Assembly: GCA_963928055.1 (NCBI GenBank) | Contig: CAWVDN010000002.1 | Coordinates: forward strand, 1-64,000 | Length of the DNA stretch: 64,000 nucleotides | DNA from: Scatomonas sp963928055 | Lineage (GTDB): Bacteria; Bacillota; Clostridia; Lachnospirales; Lachnospiraceae | Reading direction: 5' to 3' | Shown here: positions 35,742-43,742 of the stretch, in pieces | Position numbering within the stretch: position 1 is the stretch's first letter | How the letters are laid out: the number at the start of each line of letters is the position of its first letter | The notes under the pieces: model-generated | The model's input: only the letters and a program-made list of their open reading frames with translations | Database searches by the model: none | What the model was told of the DNA's origin: nothing | Position numbers and translations under genes: made by a program

Positions 35742-37103
35742 TTACCCTCTGTCCCGAAGAGGCACGTAGGCGTCATGGTCTTTCACGTTCTTGTAGGCCG
35801 GACGGATGATCTTGTCGGCGTTGATCAGCTCTTCCATCCTGTGGGCGCTCCAGCCCACGATCCTGGCGCAGGCAAACATAGGCGTAAACAGCTCCAGCGG
35901 CAGATCCAGCATACTGTAGACAAAGCCGCTGTAGAAGTCCACGTTGGCGGCCACGCCCTTGTAAATATGCCGCTCCTCGCCGATGATCTTGGGAGCCAGA
36001 CGCTCCACCATGGAGTACAGGCCGTAATCCTTTTCTCTGTGCTTTTCTTTGGCCAGCTTTTCCACAAAGGATTTGAAGATGGTGGCACGGGGATCGGAGA
36101 TCGAATACACCGCGTGTCCCATGCCGTAGATCAGGCCTTTCTGATCGAAGGCTTCTTTATGGAGCAGTTTTCTCAGATAATCGGAAACCTCGTCCTCGTC
36201 GGTCCAGTCTTTTACATGCTTCTTCATATCATCCACCATGCGCACCACCTTGATGTTGGCGCCGCCGTGCTTGGGACCTTTCAGGGAGCCCAGGGCCGCC
36301 GCGATGGTGGAATAGGTATCGGTTCCCGAGGAGGATACCACATGGGTGGTAAAGGTGGAGTTGTTTCCGCCGCCGTGCTCCATGTGGAGTACCAGCGCCA
36401 GATCCAGCACCAGAGCCTCCATCTGGGTGTATTTCATGTCCGGCCGCAGCATCCGCAGGATATTCTCCGCTGTGGAAAGCTTCTTGGACGGATTGTGGAT
36501 ATACAGGCTCTTGCCCATAATGTAGTGATTGTAGGCCTGGAAACCGTACACCGAAAGCATGGGGAATACGGCGATCAGCGTCAGGCACTGCCGCAGCACG
36601 TTGGGCAGGGACGTGTCATCCGCCTGATGATCATAGGCGTAAAGCGTCAATACGCTTCGGGACAGGGTATTCATCATATCCCGGCTGGGAGCCTTCATCA
36701 CCACGTCCCGGACAAAGTTCTTGGGCAGGGACTGCTGGGCTTTCAGGATCCCGTTGAAATTCTTCAGCTGCTCCTCCGTGGGAAGCTTGCCGAACAGCAG
36801 CAGATACGCCGCCTCCTCGAATCCCAGCCGGCCTTCCGCCAGGAAGCCGCCCACCAGGTCGTAAATGTTGATCCCCCGGAAATACAGCTCGCCGTCACAG
36901 GGAGTCTTGACTCCGTCCACGTTTTTAAAGGCAATGATATCCGAGATCTCGGTCAGGCCTGCCAGGACTCCGTTTCCGTTAATGTCTCTGAGTCCCCGCT
37001 TTACATCGTATTTTCCGTAAAGGGACGGATCGATACTGGAATTATTGACGCATTCCTCCGTCAGCGCCAGGATCTCCGGCGTTACTTTCATGTTAAAGCT
37101 CAT
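35742..37103 (-). CDS. citrate synthase
   Basis: This 453-residue enzyme condenses oxaloacetate and acetyl-CoA. Active-site residues are His in LHMEHGGGNNSTF, His in YGMGHAVYSISDPRA and Asp in AANVDFYSGFVYSML. The roughly 80-residue N-terminal extension and GGGNNSTF are typical of clostridial citrate synthases. I choose MSFNMKVTPEIL at 37103, since AAGGAGAGG lies six bases before it; ATGs at 37109 and 37130 are in frame. No aconitase or isocitrate dehydrogenase is adjacent, so it may feed glutamate synthesis. Confidence 0.95.
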   Translation of the reverse strand: MSFNMKVTPEILALTEECVNNSSIDPSLYGKYDVKRGLRDINGNGVLAGLTEISDIIAFKNVDGVKTPCDGELYFRGINIYDLVGGFLAEGRLGFEEAAYLLLFGKLPTEEQLKNFNGILKAQQSLPKNFVRDVVMKAPSRDMMNTLSRSVLTLYAYDHQADDTSLPNVLRQCLTLIAVFPMLSVYGFQAYNHYIMGKSLYIHNPSKKLSTAENILRMLRPDMKYTQMEALVLDLALVLHMEHGGGNNSTFTTHVVSSSGTDTYSTIAAALGSLKGPKHGGANIKVVRMVDDMKKHVKDWTDEDEVSDYLRKLLHKEAFDQKGLIYGMGHAVYSISDPRATIFKSFVEKLAKEKHREKDYGLYSMVERLAPKIIGEERHIYKGVAANVDFYSGFVYSMLDLPLELFTPMFACARIVGWSAHRMEELINADKIIRPAYKNVKDHDAYVPLRDRG

Positions 37104-37215
37104 GCTCATCCTCTCCTTTCTCTCTCCCATCGGCTCTGCGGCCGTCTGTCACACCCCTCGTCTACAGGTTGCAAACAAATATATGAGATATTTTACCATT
37201 TTTCAGACAATAAGT

Positions 37216-37280
37216 AAAGCCGTACCGAAAAACAGACGGAGAGGCGCTCTTTAACGCTTCTCCGTCCGCGGTACGGCTTT
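37216..37280 (-). terminator. large two-part hairpin after the ABC importer operon
   Basis: An outer stem (AAAGCCGTACC/GGTACGGCTTT) encloses an inner stem (GACGGAGAGGCG/CGCTTCTCCGTC, one mismatch). It starts a few bases after the ATPase gene stop at 37286 and precedes the citrate synthase gene's leader. Confidence 0.75.
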
Positions 37281-37285
37281 TCTTT

Positions 37286-38080
37286 TCAGCCCAGGATCAT
37301 GCGGTCGTTGGCAAATTCATCTCCCGCCGCCTGCTCAAATTTTTCCAGCAGCTCCGGCACCTGCAGCCGTTTTTTCTCCTCGCCCTCCGACTGGTAGATG
37401 ATCCGTCCCTCGTGCATCATCACCAGGCGGTTGCCCATGCGGATGGCGTCCCGCATATTGTGGGTGATCATCAGGGTGGTGAGCCGGTTCTGGGATACGA
37501 TCTGCTCGGTCAGGTCCAGGACCTTGGCAGCGGTCTTGGGATCCAGGGCCGCGGTGTGCTCGTCCAGCAGCAGCAGCTCCGGCTTTCTCAGGGTGGCCAT
37601 GAGCAGGGTCAGGGCCTGCCGCTGTCCGCCGGACAGAAGTCCCACTTTGGCGGTCATCCGGTCCTCCAGCCCCAGGTTCAGGGTCTTCAGGGCTTCCTGA
37701 TAGCGGGCATGCTCCTCTTTGGTGATGGCCCATTTCAGGCCCCGTTTCTGGCCTCTCCGGTAGGCCATGGCCAGATTCTCCTGGATCTGCATGTTGCCCG
37801 CGGTCCCCTTCATGGGGTCCTGGAACACACGGCCCTCAAAGCGGGCCCGCTTGTGCTCCGGCCAGGTGGAGATGTTCTCGCCGTTGAGGATGATCTGGCC
37901 CTTATCGATGGGATACACCCCGGCGATCACGTTCAGCATGGTGGATTTTCCGGCTCCGTTGCCGCCGATGACGGTGACAAAATCCCCGTCCTCCAGCTCC
38001 AGGTTCAGACCGTTGAGAGCGGTTTTTTCATTGACCGTGCCTTTATTAAAAGTTTTCTCTACATTCAGAACTCGCAGCAT
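37286..38080 (-). CDS. ABC transporter ATP-binding protein (TrpZ-like)
   Basis: This 264-residue ATPase has Walker A GGNGAGKSTML (about 40-50), signature LLSGGQRQALTL, Walker B LLLLDEHTAAL and the switch His in LMITHNM. Its operon partners are a BPD_transp_2-type permease and a PF04392-type lipoprotein, so this is the ATPase of a TrpXYZ-like importer, known in Firmicutes for tryptophan or tyrosine uptake. The ATG at 38080 (MLRVLNVEKT) has GGGAGG upstream. A GTG/ATG further up to 38158 is in frame but unlikely. Confidence 0.92.
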   Translation of the reverse strand: MLRVLNVEKTFNKGTVNEKTALNGLNLELEDGDFVTVIGGNGAGKSTMLNVIAGVYPIDKGQIILNGENISTWPEHKRARFEGRVFQDPMKGTAGNMQIQENLAMAYRRGQKRGLKWAITKEEHARYQEALKTLNLGLEDRMTAKVGLLSGGQRQALTLLMATLRKPELLLLDEHTAALDPKTAAKVLDLTEQIVSQNRLTTLMITHNMRDAIRMGNRLVMMHEGRIIYQSEGEEKKRLQVPELLEKFEQAAGDEFANDRMILG

Positions 38081-38081
38081 C

Positions 38082-38987
38082 TTACTGTCCTCCCTTCGCA
38101 TAGGATCGCCGGATCTTCCACTTCTGGGACAATACCGGAACGGACAGCGCCAGCACAACGATCACCGCGGAGATCAGCTTCATGTCGTTGGTGTTCAGGC
38201 CCAGCCAGATGACAAAGGCCCGGATCATGAAATAAATGGCGGAGCCCACGACCACGGCGGCCAGCTTGCTGCCGAAGGAAAGCAGGCGGCCCAGCAGGAT
38301 CTCGCCGATGACGATGGCAGCCAGACCGATGACGATGGCTCCCACTCCGGAGTTCACGTCCGCGTATTTCTGGCTCTGGCAGATCAGGGCGCCGGACAGT
38401 CCTACCAGCCCGTTGGACAGGGCCAGGCCGATGACCTTGATCTTTTTGGTGTTTTCTCCCAGGGCCCGGACCATATCCTCATTATTTCCCGTAGCCCGGA
38501 TGGCTGCGCCGATCTCGGTGCCGAAGAACCAGTACAGAGCCAGGATGATCAGCACGGCCAGGATCGCTCCGATGAGCAGGGCCGCCTGGCTCTGCTTCCA
38601 GCCGGTGGCGTCCACCAGCCAGCTGAAGATGGAATCCTCATTGCCCAGAGGCGTATTGGCCTTGCCCATGATCCGCAGGTTGACGGAATAGAGCGCCAGC
38701 TGGGTCAGGATTCCCGCCAGGATGGCCGGGATCTCGCAGACCGTGTGCAGGATCCCCGTAATGGCTCCCGCGGCGGCTCCCGCCAGCATTCCCATGACCG
38801 TGGCGAGCACCGGATTCCAGCCGTTGATCAGCAGAACGGCGCAGACCGCGCCGCCGGTGGCGAAGCTTCCGTCCACCGTCAGATCCGCCACATCCAGCAG
38901 GCGGAAGGTAATATAGACCCCCAGGACCATGACGCCCCAGAGGATCCCCTGGGACACCGCGTCCTGAAGATTCAGCAGTAAACTCAT
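38082..38987 (-). CDS. ABC transporter permease (TrpY-like)
   Basis: This 301-residue permease has about eight membrane helices (AVSQGILWGVMVLGVYITFRLLDVADLTVDGSF near the start), of the branched-chain/ribose permease family. The LTVDGSF and ALSNGLVGLSGAL motifs match the PF04392-associated importers. It starts 64 bp after the binding protein gene and ends 1 bp before the ATPase start, forming the usual three-gene importer operon. Confidence 0.92.
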   Translation of the reverse strand: MSLLLNLQDAVSQGILWGVMVLGVYITFRLLDVADLTVDGSFATGGAVCAVLLINGWNPVLATVMGMLAGAAAGAITGILHTVCEIPAILAGILTQLALYSVNLRIMGKANTPLGNEDSIFSWLVDATGWKQSQAALLIGAILAVLIILALYWFFGTEIGAAIRATGNNEDMVRALGENTKKIKVIGLALSNGLVGLSGALICQSQKYADVNSGVGAIVIGLAAIVIGEILLGRLLSFGSKLAAVVVGSAIYFMIRAFVIWLGLNTNDMKLISAVIVVLALSVPVLSQKWKIRRSYAKGGQ

Positions 38988-39051
38988 GATACATTTCCTC
39001 CTTCACAGGAAACAGGGCCGCCGGACGGCGGCCCTGACCTTCCTTTTATTT

Positions 39052-40134
39052 TTATTCTTCTCCGGCTGTTGTGTGCACCTGCTCCGCATCCAGCCCGGAA
39101 ACATCGATCCCCAGCTCTTCCGCTGTATCCACATTTACCTGGAAGACACATTTGGAGCTGTCCTGATAACCGATGGGCATCTCCGCGGGATCCGCCCCTT
39201 CCGTGAGGATCTGGGCCGCCATCTCGCCTGCCTGATAGCCAAGCTCTTCGTAATCGATGCCGTAAGTCGCGAGACCGCCGTTGGCCACCATGCCGGGCTC
39301 GCCCACGATGGTGGGCAGACCGTTCTCGTTGGCCACCATGGCTACTGTAGCCATGGCGCTGGCTACCATGTTATCTGTGGGAGCGTAGATCACATCCACC
39401 TTGCCCACTGCCGCGGTAACCACCGTCTGGATCTCGTTGGTGCTGGAGATAGTCAGCCGCTCTGCCGACAGGCCCTCTGCCTTGCAGGCCTCCTCCGCCA
39501 TCTCCGCCTGGATCTCGGAATTGGACTCCGCGGAGTTATAAAGGATACCTACGGTCTTGGCATCCGGAACCAGCTGCTTCACCAGGGCGATCTGGTCCGT
39601 GACCGGGTTCATGTCGGAAGTTCCCGTTACATTTTTCCCGGGAGCCTCATTGGAATCCACCAGTCCGGAGGAAGCCGGATCCGTGACCGCCGTCAGGACG
39701 ATGGGAATGTCCTCGGTGGCTGCCGCGGAAGACTGGGCCGCCTGGGTGCCGATGGCGAAGATCAGATCCACTCCGTCGTTGACAAAGCCCGCGGCAATGG
39801 TCTGGCAGTTGGACTGCTCGCCGCTGGCGTTCTGCTGGTCCGCCTCGTACTGGACTCCCAGTTCATCCAGGGCCCGGAAGAATCCCTGATTTGCCAGATC
39901 CAGCGCGTCGTGCTGGATCAGCTGCAGGACGCCGATCTTATATACGGTATCCGAGGTTTCCGCTCCGTCGGAGGATGCCTCGGGAGTTTCCTCCTCCGCG
40001 CCTCCCGTCTGGGATACGCTGCTGGTATCCTGGCTGGCCTCGCTGCTGCTTTCTTCCTTATTTCCGCAGCCTGCCAGTAATCCTGCCGCCAGAACAGCGG
40101 AAAGGCATACCGCGCTGAATTTTCTCCATTTCAT
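39052..40134 (-). CDS. ABC transporter substrate-binding lipoprotein (TrpX-like, PF04392)
   Basis: This 360-residue lipoprotein begins MKWRKFSAVCLSAVLAAGLLAGCGN, with lipobox LLAGC at about C23. A Ser/Glu linker (about 25-60) precedes the two-lobed binding domain VYKIGVLQLIQHDALDLANQGF..., which is typical of the ABC substrate-binding family fixed to TrpXYZ-type importers. Ligand is probably an aromatic amino acid; this is inference. AAAGGGAGGG precedes the ATG at 40134. A strong promoter is at 40223-40251. Confidence 0.92.
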   Translation of the reverse strand: MKWRKFSAVCLSAVLAAGLLAGCGNKEESSSEASQDTSSVSQTGGAEEETPEASSDGAETSDTVYKIGVLQLIQHDALDLANQGFFRALDELGVQYEADQQNASGEQSNCQTIAAGFVNDGVDLIFAIGTQAAQSSAAATEDIPIVLTAVTDPASSGLVDSNEAPGKNVTGTSDMNPVTDQIALVKQLVPDAKTVGILYNSAESNSEIQAEMAEEACKAEGLSAERLTISSTNEIQTVVTAAVGKVDVIYAPTDNMVASAMATVAMVANENGLPTIVGEPGMVANGGLATYGIDYEELGYQAGEMAAQILTEGADPAEMPIGYQDSSKCVFQVNVDTAEELGIDVSGLDAEQVHTTAGEE

Positions 40135-40175
40135 AAAAAGTCCCTCCCTTTTTCGATTCATGACTTTATCCGTAA

Positions 40176-40205
40176 AAAGCGTTACGCTTTGACGCGTTAA
40201 AGCAC
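40176..40205 (-). promoter_or_regulatory. palindromic leader/operator of the importer operon
   Basis: AAAGCGT-T-ACGCTTT (40176-40190), followed by GACGCG and TTAAAGC, lies between the promoter and the start codon. The segments GCTTT, AAAGC and GCTTTTT can pair in two ways, so this may be an operator or a short attenuator. Confidence 0.4.
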
Positions 40206-40222
40206 TTTCTTTAGACTTTTTG

Positions 40223-40251
40223 AGTATACCATTCTTTCAGAAAAAGAGCAA
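40223..40251 (-). promoter_or_regulatory. promoter of the TrpXYZ-type importer operon
   Basis: TTGCTC (40251-40246), 17 bp, TATACT (40228-40223) on the minus strand, beginning right at the nrdR stop codon. Confidence 0.8.
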
Positions 40252-40252
40252 G

Positions 40253-40702
40253 TTATTTCAACATTTTCTTCAATTCATCCATAAAGGTGTTGACGTCCTT
40301 GAATTCCCGGTATACGGAGGCAAAACGCACGTAGGCCACCGCATCCAGATCCTTCAGGTAATTCATCACCAGCTCCCCGATCACGGTGCTGGGCACCTCT
40401 TTTTCCTCCCGGTTGAAGATCTCTGTCTCCACCCGGTCCACCAGATGATCGATCTCCTGCATGGGCACCGGCCGTTTGTGACAGGCCCGGATAATGCCGC
40501 CCTCCAGCTTGGAGCGGTCGTACTGCTCCCGGTTCTGATCCTTTTTGATAATGATCAGGGGAATGGTCTCCACTTTCTCGTAGGTGGTAAACCGACGGCC
40601 GCACTCGTCGCACATCCTCCTTCTGCGGATGGCGCTGTTTTCGTCCACCGGCCTGGAGTCCACGACCCGGGTGTTGTCCTGGTTGCAATAGGGACACTTC
40701 AT
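40253..40702 (-). CDS. nrdR: transcriptional repressor of ribonucleotide reductase genes
   Basis: This 149-residue repressor has a zinc ribbon (MKCPYCNQDNTRVVDSR...RRRRMCDECGRRF) and an ATP-cone domain (about 48-140) that senses ATP/dATP. Length and order match NrdR. GGGAGG lies upstream. It is divergent from the ylmC/ymxH gene, with about 50 bp between starts. Confidence 0.97.
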   Translation of the reverse strand: MKCPYCNQDNTRVVDSRPVDENSAIRRRRMCDECGRRFTTYEKVETIPLIIIKKDQNREQYDRSKLEGGIIRACHKRPVPMQEIDHLVDRVETEIFNREEKEVPSTVIGELVMNYLKDLDAVAYVRFASVYREFKDVNTFMDELKKMLK

Positions 40703-40754
40703 CTTCTAAATATCCTCCCGTTCCTCATATACTTTATAAAAAAAGGATTTCCCC

Positions 40755-41012
40755 ATGCGGCTCATTGAATTAAGGCAAAAGGAAATCATCAATATCTGTA
40801 CCTGCAGTTCCCTGGGCTGCCCGGCGGATGTGGAGTTCAACCCCCGCACCGGCCGGATCACCGCGCTCATTGTTCCCGGCCCCGCCAGATTCTGCGGTCT
40901 GCTGGGCCGGGAAAACGATATCCTCATTCCCTGGGAATGCATCTGCCAGATCGGAGAAGACATCATCCTGGTGGAAATGCAGCCTCCTCCCAGGCCTCCC
41001 GGACAGTGCTGA
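40755..41012 (+). CDS. YlmC/YmxH family sporulation-associated protein
   Basis: This 85-residue PRC-barrel protein includes LRQKEIINICTCSSLGCPADVEFNPRTGRITALIVPG and WECICQIGEDIILVEM, characteristic of the YlmC/YmxH family conserved in spore-forming Firmicutes. AAAGGA lies just ahead of the ATG. It converges with xpt 3 bp away and is divergent from nrdR. The Cys pair in ICTCSSLGCPAD may bind metal; the molecular role is unknown. Confidence 0.9.
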   Translation: MRLIELRQKEIINICTCSSLGCPADVEFNPRTGRITALIVPGPARFCGLLGRENDILIPWECICQIGEDIILVEMQPPPRPPGQC

Positions 41013-41015
41013 CCT

Positions 41016-41597
41016 TCAGGCCTGCCGGAAAACGATCTCCCCTGTCTCGTCATTCATATGGTCGATGATCGCCAGGGATTCCACCCGGATCCCCTGGCTG
41101 CGCAGGGTGCTCCCGCCGGTCTGCTGCCCTTTCTCGATGGCGATCCCCACGCCTTCCACCACGGCGCCCGCGTCGTGGATCAGCTGGATCAGCCCCTGGA
41201 CCGCGCAGCCGTTGGCCAGGAAATCATCAATGATCAGCACGTGATCCCCGGGGCCGATATATTTTTTGGAAACGATCACATCGTACACCCGCTTGTGGGT
41301 GAAGGATTCGATCTTGGTGGAATACACCTCCCCGTCAATGTTGATGCTCTGGGTCTTTTTGGCGAAGACCACCGGCACATGGAAATGCTGGGCCGCCACA
41401 CAGGCGATGCCGATGCCGGAAGCCTCAATGGTCAGGATCTTATTGATGGGCTTGTCCGCGAACAGCCGCTTGAACTCCTTTCCCATCTCGTCAAACAGTT
41501 CCACATCCATCTGGTGGTTCAGAAAGCTGTCCACCTTCAGTACATTGCCGGCTTTTACCACGCCGTCTTTTCTGATCCGATCCTCCAGAATCTTCAT
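41016..41597 (-). CDS. xpt: xanthine phosphoribosyltransferase
   Basis: This 193-residue enzyme makes XMP from xanthine and PRPP. It begins MKILEDRIRKDGVVKAGNVLKVDSFLNHQMD, the conserved start, and has the PRPP-binding motif VLIIDDFLANGCA (about 126-138) and TIEASGI. The gene is last in a uppP-DUF368-xpt run and is 33 bp from DUF368, so there is no room for the purine riboswitch often found ahead of xpt. Confidence 0.97.
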   Translation of the reverse strand: MKILEDRIRKDGVVKAGNVLKVDSFLNHQMDVELFDEMGKEFKRLFADKPINKILTIEASGIGIACVAAQHFHVPVVFAKKTQSINIDGEVYSTKIESFTHKRVYDVIVSKKYIGPGDHVLIIDDFLANGCAVQGLIQLIHDAGAVVEGVGIAIEKGQQTGGSTLRSQGIRVESLAIIDHMNDETGEIVFRQA

Positions 41598-41630
41598 TTG
41601 TATGTTCTCCTTCCCCTGGCTGCTGTATTT

Positions 41631-42461
41631 TTACTGCTGGTTATTCTTTTCGTATTTGTCTTCTGCTCTGGACAGAAGGTAGATGATCAGGAATCCAAGG
41701 ACCATCAGCAGGATGCACACGGGGATCTCCCCTCCCGCAGGCGCGCCCGGCATCTCTTTCAGGATATCCCAGATGGATCCGATGACAAAGCCCAGAATGA
41801 TCATATAAGTGGCGTGGGGGAATCTGGTCATGGCAATGTCCAGGAATTTGGTCAGGAACAGAATGCCGATGATCATGCCCAAGCCGAAGGGCAGCAGAGC
41901 CACCACATCCCGGTTGCCCACCGCTCCCCAGATGAAATCGTACACGCCCATCATATAAAGCATGGACGAGAAAGAGATCCCGGGCAGGATCAGCGCCAGG
42001 GCTCCCAGGATCCCCGCCAGGAACTGGATCATCACGCCTCCCAGGCCGGCGCCGGTGTTTTCAAAGCCGTTGCTGGGCAGGGCCGCCAGGCCGAAGACCA
42101 GGACCAGGCCGATGGCCAGGAACACCAGGCTCCAGATGCTGAATTTCGTTTCCCTGGTCTCCCGGTAGATCACCGGGATGCCTCCCACGATGGCGCCTAC
42201 CACAAAGCAGGCCATCTGCTTGGGAAAGGCCCCGTTCAGGGCCACCATGGGGCGGGAAAGGATCAGCCAGGCCGCTCCCGCGCCGATGCCGAACTGCAGA
42301 AGGAAGAGAACGCTCTCCTTCTTATGTTTCATAAAGGAGCTGATGGATGTGATCAGCCTCCGGTACAGTTTCAGGATCATGGCCATGGTGCCGCCGCTGA
42401 CTCCCGGGATCAGCATGCTGCCGCCGATGATAAACCCCTTGATAATCGTTAAAATCTCCAC
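41631..42461 (-). CDS. DUF368 membrane protein, probable undecaprenyl phosphate transporter (PopT-type)
   Basis: This 276-residue protein has about eight membrane helices, with IIGGSMLIPGVSGGTMAMIL near the start and LILPGISFSSMLYMMGVYD later, the two inverted PGxS motifs of DUF368. DUF368 proteins have been shown in other bacteria to move undecaprenyl phosphate back across the membrane (PopT). It lies 13 bp after uppP, whose product makes undecaprenyl phosphate from the diphosphate on the outer face, so the pair would form a carrier-lipid recycling unit. Confidence 0.9.
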   Translation of the reverse strand: MEILTIIKGFIIGGSMLIPGVSGGTMAMILKLYRRLITSISSFMKHKKESVLFLLQFGIGAGAAWLILSRPMVALNGAFPKQMACFVVGAIVGGIPVIYRETRETKFSIWSLVFLAIGLVLVFGLAALPSNGFENTGAGLGGVMIQFLAGILGALALILPGISFSSMLYMMGVYDFIWGAVGNRDVVALLPFGLGMIIGILFLTKFLDIAMTRFPHATYMIILGFVIGSIWDILKEMPGAPAGGEIPVCILLMVLGFLIIYLLSRAEDKYEKNNQQ

Positions 42462-42474
42462 GATACTCCTCCTT

Positions 42475-43380
42475 TTATCCTCTTAAAAATCCGGCGCTGA
42501 ACAGAACCAGCACCAGGGCGCCCAGAACGATCCGGTACCAGCCGAACACTTTGAAATCGTGGCGCTTGATATAACTCATCAGGAACTTAATGGCCAGGAT
42601 GGAAACCACAAAGGCCACTGCCATTCCCAGGATCAGGGTCATGGCTTCTGTGGACGTAAAATGCAGGCCGAACTTTACCAGCTTCATGGCGGAAGCCCCC
42701 AGCATGGTGGGGATGGCCAGATAGAAGGTGTATTCCGCCGCCAGGGTCCTGGACATGCCGATGAGGATCCCGCCCACAATGGTGGCTCCGGAACGGGAGG
42801 TTCCGGGGATAATGGCCAGTACCTGAAAGATGCCGATGAGCAGGGCGTCCCTCCAGGTGATCTGGCTGATCCTGGTGATCCTGGGCGTTCTGCGCTTATT
42901 GTAGTTCTCGATGATAATGAACAGGATGCCGTACAGGATCAGCATGGCCGCAATGGGCACCGGCCGGTGCATGTGCTCCTCCACCCAGTCGTCCAGGGGC
43001 AGACCGATGACAATGGCCGGCAGGCAGGACACGGCGATCTTCAGCCACATGACGATCTTATCCATGTAGAGATAGCGGTCGGCAAACCGCTGGAAGCCTG
43101 CCGCCGCTCCGGACTGGGCCGGATTGGCGAACCAGGTTTTTGCCGGTTCCCGGCGGCGGCTGTGGAAGGGCCACAGCTTTTTAAAATAGAGGACCACCAC
43201 CGCCAGGATCGCGCCCAGCTGGATCACCACGTTGAACATTTCTTTGAAGCTGTCGCTGGCCGCCAGCTTCACCACCTGATCCACCAGGACCAGATGGCCG
43301 GTGCTGCTGATGGGCAGCCACTCGGTAATGCCCTCCACGATGCCGAGGATCACTACCTTAAAGAATTCCAGTAATTCCAT
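42475..43380 (-). CDS. uppP: undecaprenyl-diphosphatase
   Basis: This 301-residue membrane protein begins MELLEFFKVVILGIVEGITEWLPISSTGHLVL, with the catalytic E-x-x-x-E and PISSTGHL motifs, and has the second motif IIPGTSRSGATI. UppP dephosphorylates undecaprenyl diphosphate for cell wall synthesis and gives bacitracin resistance. The charged loop at about 65-90 is larger than usual. It is the first gene of the operon with DUF368 and xpt and follows the repeat-bounded region at 43409-43629. Confidence 0.96.
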   Translation of the reverse strand: MELLEFFKVVILGIVEGITEWLPISSTGHLVLVDQVVKLAASDSFKEMFNVVIQLGAILAVVVLYFKKLWPFHSRRREPAKTWFANPAQSGAAAGFQRFADRYLYMDKIVMWLKIAVSCLPAIVIGLPLDDWVEEHMHRPVPIAAMLILYGILFIIIENYNKRRTPRITRISQITWRDALLIGIFQVLAIIPGTSRSGATIVGGILIGMSRTLAAEYTFYLAIPTMLGASAMKLVKFGLHFTSTEAMTLILGMAVAFVVSILAIKFLMSYIKRHDFKVFGWYRIVLGALVLVLFSAGFLRG

Positions 43381-43408
43381 TTTTTCTTCTCCGTTTTTCC
43401 CTTGTCTT

Positions 43409-43629
43409 ATTATATGATGCCAGGGTCAAAAGTCCTAACCCCACATGAGCTTGCTCATAAGTGGGTTTAAGGGCTTGGGACCCGCCCTAATATGAGCATA
43501 AAAGTGGGATGCACATCCCACGATATGCGAATATTTGGTAGGATTGTGGAAGTGCGCAGCACGGAACAATCCGCAGGCATCATAGTTGGAGGCTTTTGAC
43601 CTCAATACCATTATATGATGCCAGGGTCA
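43409..43629. repeat. about 220-bp structured element bounded by 20-bp direct repeats upstream of uppP
   Basis: ATTATATGATGCCAGGGTCA occurs at 43409-43428 and 43610-43629. Between the copies are a CATGAGC/GCTCAT stem inside CCCAC/GTGGG, a perfect 18-bp palindrome GTGGGATGCACATCCCAC (43504-43521), and GGATTGT/ACAATCC flanking a GC loop. A GGTCAAAAG motif also recurs inverted near each end. It could be a small mobile (MITE-like) element or a structured leader RNA for uppP. I know no family that matches. Confidence 0.6.
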
Positions 43630-43698
43630 GATCTTACCCCCCGGCACCAAGGATTGCTCCGCACTTTGGGCTGCTGTCCTCATTATATACCAAAACTG

Positions 43699-43727
43699 CC
43701 GGGAGAAACACTTATTTTTTCTCCCGG
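43699..43727 (-). terminator. hairpin after carB
   Basis: CCGGGAGAAA and its exact complement with a 9-nt loop, about 15 bp after the carB stop; a weak T run (GTTTTG) follows. Confidence 0.7.
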
Positions 43728-43742
43728 CCCCGCCGCAGGCCC

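Noticed and set aside
41598..41630. Purine riboswitch ahead of xpt
   Set aside because: Only 33 bp separate xpt from the DUF368 gene.
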